DNA from: Hyphomicrobiales bacterium
Lineage (GTDB): Bacteria > Pseudomonadota > Alphaproteobacteria > Rhizobiales > Kaistiaceae
DNA length: 6,317 bases
Direction: 5' to 3'
Assembly (NCBI GenBank): GCA_017305815.1
Contig: JAFKJZ010000548.1
Span: 1-6,317, forward strand
Position numbers and translations under genes: made by a program. The first letter of the stretch is position 1; every line of letters begins with the position of its first letter. Below the pieces are notes generated by a model. That model saw only the letters and a list, made by a program, of their open reading frames with translations, had not been told where the DNA came from and did no database searches. Below are positions 4,650 to 6,317 of the stretch, piece by piece.

Positions 4650-5942
4650 TCACATCGTGCGGATCCTCGGCTCGCCCGGCGCGCGCAGCATCAGCGCGGT
4701 CAGCGCCCAGACCAGCGCATCGAGCCGATCCGGCGAACGGCCATTGGCGAGGCCCTCCGGCCCGAAATCGGCCATCTCGTCCTCCAGCGCCGGAAAGGTC
4801 CCGGCATGGCGCACCCTGCCCTGCGCATAGAGCGCCGCCACCGGCTCGGCCCGCAGATATTTTCCACGCGTCGCCCGGACGGAGGTGACCGGCACGGCCG
4901 GATCGACCTCGTTGATCACGCTCGCCACCATGTCGCCGCCCTGGTTGACCTCGGCGACGAGCAGGTCCGCGTCGAGCGCCCGGTAGAGTCCGACCGCGAC
5001 GGCGGCCCAGGCGGCCGGCTTCACCTCGGCCAGGCTGCGGTCGGCCAGCACATAGGCGGTGCCGTCCACGGCCAGCCCGCAGGCGACGATGCCGCAGGCG
5101 TCGGCCCCCTTGCGCCGCGAGGCCGGCGGATCGACCGCGACGGCGATGCGCATCAGCTCCGGCGCCTTCTCCACCCGCGCCCGCTCGATCGCCTCGCGGC
5201 TCCAGAGCGCGTCGGCGCGATCCTCGATCCATTCGCCGTCGATTTCCTGCCGGCCGAGCCGCGTGCCGCGATAGCGCCCGACGACGCGCTCCAGGAAGCC
5301 GGGCGCCAGATTGGCGAGGTTGGCGCCCGTGCCGGCGCGGGTGGTCACCGTGCGCTCGGCGGCGAGCAGCCGCTTCAGCAGCGGGATCGGGCGCGGCGTC
5401 GTGGTGACGAGCTGGCGCGGCATGTCGCCGAGCCGGAGGCCGAATTGCAGCATGTCCCAGCACGCCTCCGGATAGCGCCACTTGCCCAGTTCGTCCGCCC
5501 AAGCCGCCTCGAATTGCGGCCCGCGCAGGCTTTCCGGGTCCTCCGACGAGAAGCAAAGCGCCACCGCGCCATTCGGCCATTCGAGCCGGCGGCGCGAGGG
5601 CTGCCAGTTCGGTCGCTCATGGCGACGATGGACGGAAAGCAGCCCCGAAACACCCTCAATCATCACGTCGCGGACATCGGCCAGCGTCTCGCCGATCAGC
5701 GCGATCCGGCCGACCGGACTTTCCGCGAAGCCGGATCTGCCACCGGCCAGTCCCCGGATCCATTCGGCTCCGGCGCGGGTCTTGCCAGCGCCGCGCCCGC
5801 CGATCATCAGCCAGGTCAGCCAGTCGCCACCGGGCGGATACTGGTCATCACGGGCCCAGAAATCCCAGTCATGCTGGAAGGCCTCGATCTCCTCCGGCCG
5901 CAAATCCGCCAGCAGGCGCGCCGGCCGCCTCCCCCGCCGCAT
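4650..5942 (-). CDS. phage/GTA terminase large subunit (DNA-packaging ATPase-nuclease)
   Basis: A 430-residue TerL, the motor that cuts concatemeric or host DNA and drives it through the portal into the prohead. The ATPase domain shows a Walker A motif GGRGAGKT (48-55), a Walker B region with acidic pair Asp150-Glu151 (AAWADELGKW), and the coupling motif TTTP (180-183). The nuclease domain (RNase H-like) has Asp271 (IAVAVDPPAS), Glu331 (LLVAEVNQGGDMV) and Asp408 (SPDRLDALVWALTALM), so both activities look intact. HDWDFWARDDQYPPGGDW just before Walker A is typical of alphaproteobacterial GTA/prophage TerL. The ATG at 5942 has only a weak GGA upstream but gives the normal family length; TTG 5903 is possible. 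The frame stays open to the right edge, but that extension is Arg-rich and lies antiphase inside the small-terminase gene, so it is rejected. The start overlaps the end of the small-subunit gene by about 74 nt, implying coupled translation. The next packaging gene, portal, is displaced. Confidence 0.96.
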   Translation of the reverse strand: MRRGRRPARLLADLRPEEIEAFQHDWDFWARDDQYPPGGDWLTWLMIGGRGAGKTRAGAEWIRGLAGGRSGFAESPVGRIALIGETLADVRDVMIEGVSGLLSVHRRHERPNWQPSRRRLEWPNGAVALCFSSEDPESLRGPQFEAAWADELGKWRYPEACWDMLQFGLRLGDMPRQLVTTTPRPIPLLKRLLAAERTVTTRAGTGANLANLAPGFLERVVGRYRGTRLGRQEIDGEWIEDRADALWSREAIERARVEKAPELMRIAVAVDPPASRRKGADACGIVACGLAVDGTAYVLADRSLAEVKPAAWAAVAVGLYRALDADLLVAEVNQGGDMVASVINEVDPAVPVTSVRATRGKYLRAEPVAALYAQGRVRHAGTFPALEDEMADFGPEGLANGRSPDRLDALVWALTALMLRAPGEPRIRTM

Positions 5943-6317
5943 CGAGCTGTTCCAGGCGCACCTGAAGCCGCGCGCGGAGGGCGTCGATGTCGACGGGAGC
6001 AGCGCCTGCGTCATCCTCCGTCCCCTCCCGCAATTTCGCCAGCGTCTCGAGCGTGCGCGCCAGCACCGAAAGCGTGCGCGCATCCTTCTCCTCGACGCCG
6101 CCCTCGCCACTCGCAAAGCGAAGTTCGAGCTCGGCGACCTGCTTCTCGAAGGTGCGATAGAGCCGCGCCACCAGCTTCTCCGAGGCCGCCTCGTCCGGCA
6201 GCGGCGGCGCCTCGCCCGGCCTGAGCCAGGCCTGCCGCTCCGCTCGCTTCGCCACCGCGACGTCGCTGACGCCATGCTGCGCGGCGATGTCCCGCAGCGG
6301 CAGCGCCGACGTTTCAT
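5869..6317 (-). CDS. terminase small subunit-like HTH protein (5' end missing)
   Basis: Partial gene: 148 codons are visible and the start lies beyond the right edge, since no credible start precedes the helix-turn-helix. The first visible residues, ETSALPLRDIAAQHGVSDVA followed by VAKRAERQAWLRPGE, form a helix-turn-helix of the type small terminases use to bind packaging DNA. A charged helical region follows (EKLVARLYRTFEKQVAELEL, then EEKDARTLSVLARTLETLAK, then ALRARLQVRLEQLDAAG), suited to oligomerisation, and an Ala/Gly-rich tail ends it. Position directly upstream of and overlapping TerL, together with this HTH-plus-helical layout, supports a TerS or GTA gp1-type role: recognising DNA (in GTAs with low specificity) and regulating TerL. 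The ORF seen from the GTG at 6255 begins inside the HTH and is not a full gene. Function is inferred from context and layout; the HTH alone could fit another regulator. Confidence 0.75.
   Translation of the reverse strand, partial: ETSALPLRDIAAQHGVSDVAVAKRAERQAWLRPGEAPPLPDEAASEKLVARLYRTFEKQVAELELRFASGEGGVEEKDARTLSVLARTLETLAKLREGTEDDAGAAPVDIDALRARLQVRLEQLDAAGEAAGAPAGGFAAGGDRGLPA

Noticed and set aside
4267..5580. A 437-codon minus-strand frame overlapping TerL and DUF4239
   Set aside because: Its translation is low-complexity Arg/Gly/Ala and it spans two well-supported genes in another phase, so it is a frame shadow.
4557..6224. A 555-codon open frame on the plus strand, antisense to the terminase genes
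   Set aside because: It is Arg/Pro/Ala/Gly-rich with no domain, and it arises from the lack of stop codons opposite GC-rich coding sequence. The minus strand carries clear TerL motifs.
5943..6317. N-terminal extension of TerL to the right edge, including the ATG at 6014 with GGAGG directly before it
   Set aside because: The translation is Arg/Ser-rich and unlike any TerL N-terminus, while the alternative phase encodes an HTH protein with sensible helices. The ATG at 6014 has no proper spacing to its G-rich stretch.
1..6317. CRISPR arrays, tRNA or rRNA genes, IS ends, integrase or attachment sites
   Set aside because: No regularly spaced repeats, cloverleaf or CCA-ended structures, transposase or recombinase motifs, or long terminal repeats were seen on either strand.

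Overview
The window looks like high-GC alphaproteobacterial chromosome, most likely Hyphomicrobiales (Rhizobiales). The evidence is the strong G/C third-position bias in every gene, the sequence style of the terminase and portal proteins, and a REP-like 'GGATCCTCG..CGAGGAT' hairpin of the kind scattered through alphaproteobacterial genomes. No species can be named from the sequence.

The main content is part of a head/packaging module of an HK97-like prophage or gene transfer agent (GTA), all on the minus strand and read from right to left. It comprises a helix-turn-helix small-terminase-type protein (5' end cut by the right edge), the large terminase (ATPase plus nuclease), an HK97-family portal protein, and a 62-residue single-span membrane protein in the position of the GTA 'g3.5' gene. 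Small terminase with large terminase, and portal with the small membrane protein, are each coupled by overlapping ends.

The module is interrupted. Large terminase and portal, normally adjacent, are about 2.4 kb apart. Between them lie a four-span DUF4239 (bestrophin-like) membrane protein on the minus strand and, convergent with it, a multi-span membrane diguanylate cyclase (GGDEF) on the plus strand. The cyclase keeps its catalytic GGEEF motif but has no RxxD inhibitory site. Neither gene has an obvious phage role.

Downstream of the small membrane protein, where head protease and major capsid genes are expected, there is instead a hairpin, a 34-residue small ORF with a good Shine-Dalgarno site, and a convergent plus-strand gene for a small transglutaminase-like Cys-His-Asp protein. 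The left end (1-190) holds the REP-like element and no convincing gene.

The window therefore reads as a packaging module split by chromosomal-type signalling and membrane genes. It could be a dispersed or decaying GTA/prophage, or a stable lineage-specific arrangement; the window alone cannot decide.
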